Of a DNA stretch of 64,000 nt, positions 62,635-64,000 are shown one piece after another. Location of the stretch: assembly GCF_950023065.1 (NCBI RefSeq), contig NC_088677.1, positions 37,407,230-37,471,229 on the forward strand, read 5' to 3'. The translations under genes and the position numbers were made by a program. The notes under the pieces are model-generated. The model saw nothing but the letters and a program-made list of their open reading frames with translations, was not told the origin of the DNA and did no database searches. This DNA comes from Planococcus citri. Taxonomy: Eukaryota > Arthropoda > Insecta > Hemiptera > Pseudococcidae. Each line of letters starts with the position of its first letter. The stretch's first letter is position 1.

Positions 62635-64000
62635 TTAGCACTTTCAGAAACGTCAGTAACGACGTCGCCGCCTTATAGAGAGCGCTCGCGGCGAAATGAG
62701 GGCTACTCTCTCGCAACATTATAGGGAGTTTTATATGAAACACACATTGTACACGATCAATTTTTTTATTTTTTTATGCTAAAAAATTTTTTAGGACAAT
62801 TTTTTTTTGAAATAAATGATTTTTAATGTTTTTTAAATTCCTTTTACATAAATATGAGCCATGAAATCGGAAAATTGAAACATCAGAGGTAATTATTTTT
62901 ACAATATAGTAATATAGAAATATATGCTTGTAAGAATAAATAATAATAAGTGTAAAATGATCGATCAAATTATTATTTTATATTTTTTTGATTTTTTTCA
63001 TCGTAATAGAGAAATAAATAAATTCAGTTTCTCATTTCTTACCTTTTTTTCCTAGTGATATTTCAGTACATGATTAAATATGTACCTACCTACCTATACC
63101 TAATACTTGAAATAAAAATAACAATTTCTCATAGTTTTTGCATTTTTTAATTTTTATTTTCATTTAAATTTTTAATTCATTTATTTTACAACAGAAATGA
63201 AAATTTGAAAAATAATAATTTGATCAAACAAATTACCTATATTTTTATTTTATTTATTGTTATATTTCTATAATATTGTAAAAAAAACATCGGAGCTAGC
63301 ATTCGGACGTAAGTTTTTTTATATAATGAAAATACTTACCTCCGAATGCTAGCTCCGATGTTTCAATTTTCCGATTTCAATTTCATCATTCATGGCATCA
63401 TGGCTCATAATATTTATGTAAAATAAATAAAATTTCAAGAAAAAATTCTCCTAAAAAACTTTTAAAATAAAAAAATCAAAAAGTTCATCAACTCAATAAA
63501 AAAATGTTGAAAAAAAAATCTCGAATTGAAATTGTCCTAGAATCATCAATCATTTTTTCCAACGGAAAAAATTACAATTCGATAGTAAATGACAAGATGT
63601 AAATTTTTTTGGAGCTTTGCTGACTTTTCTTTTTTTTTTTGAGTAAAAAAATTTTTTCGTAGGTATGATATGAAATATGAATACAGCCATAGAATTGTAT
63701 GATAAATGCACTTTCCCATTTTTCCCTCATTTGTTTGGACATGAACTAAAAAGAATTAAATTTCCTATTGATTGCCTGATTGGTAATATCAAATACTATC
63801 AACTAACAATACTGGCAACTCCATTTAAAATACATTGGGCGTTTTTGTCGCAACAAGGGCGCTATCTGAGCGGCTTGGCAAGTAACAGTAAGTAATAGGC
63901 ATTCATGTCAAGGGCTGTGATTGGTCGATTTAAATCTCGCGGCTATCAGTACCACACAACAAACTAAAAAAACGAACTGATAAAACATCATAATACCGCA
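62635..64000. other. AT-rich non-coding stretch at right edge
   Basis: No supported gene. 62640-62720 is GC-richer with CG dinucleotides beside the foldback end. 62842-63424 holds the inverted-repeat cluster listed separately. 63677-63895 carries a 72-codon open frame with no recognisable motif. Confidence 0.55.
62842..63424. repeat. Inverted-repeat cluster with a perfect 23-bp hairpin stem
   Basis: The outer arms 62842-62888 and 63355-63424 are inverted copies sharing TTTACATAAATAT, GAGCCATGA and ATCGGAAAATTGAAACATC. Next to the right arm, 63285-63307 and 63341-63363 are perfect 23-bp inverted copies (ACATCGGAGCTAGCATTCGG), with GTAAGT/ACTTAC continuing the stem after a short bulge. It looks like a decayed foldback element with a recently duplicated end. 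No coding frame. Confidence 0.7.

Overview
This 64-kb window is AT-rich animal nuclear DNA, almost certainly from an insect. It has spliced genes with GT-AG introns, an intron-free long Toll receptor, a Ty1/copia element, several inverted-repeat DNA elements, and very many copies of a short GTAGGTACCTAC-type palindrome. I associate that palindrome with some hemipteran and lepidopteran genomes, but the order cannot be fixed from the sequence. Nothing bacterial is present: no operons, CRISPR arrays or insertion sequences.

Layout. (1) 1-3754, minus strand: a single open frame of at least 1251 codons for a Toll-like receptor of the Toll-6/Tollo type. Its last residues lie beyond the left edge. 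(2) 3755 to about 52100: roughly 48 kb with no gene I can support. It holds at least three non-autonomous inverted-repeat elements (19804-20018, 29974-30810, 44485-46103), a dispersed GGAATGYCCARATCTG repeat family, a degenerate 30-bp minisatellite, simple repeats and a few GC-richer islands that could be promoters or untranslated exons. (3) 52127-55168, minus strand: MOCS1, the gene for the first step of molybdenum cofactor synthesis, reconstructed here as eight exons plus a 58-nt cassette exon. (4) 55358-55567: a MITE with perfect 28-bp inverted ends and TA flanks, just upstream of MOCS1. (5) 55913-62634: a foldback element into whose right arm an intact 5485-bp copia retrotransposon (56821-62305) has inserted. 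The two 225-bp LTRs are identical, the target duplication is ATAAC, and one gag-pol frame of 1610 codons is intact. (6) 62635-64000: AT-rich DNA with another inverted-repeat cluster.

The main result is the MOCS1 splicing switch. A cassette exon (53136-53193), too short for ordinary ORF calling, encodes a C-terminus ending NRPMILIGG and then a stop. Including it gives a MOCS1A (MoaA-type) enzyme with the terminal double glycine its activity needs. Skipping it joins the MoaA domain in frame to the MoaC exon and gives a 529-residue fusion. This is the architecture known from human MOCS1. The Toll gene, MOCS1 and the transposons show no functional link to one another; they are simply neighbours.
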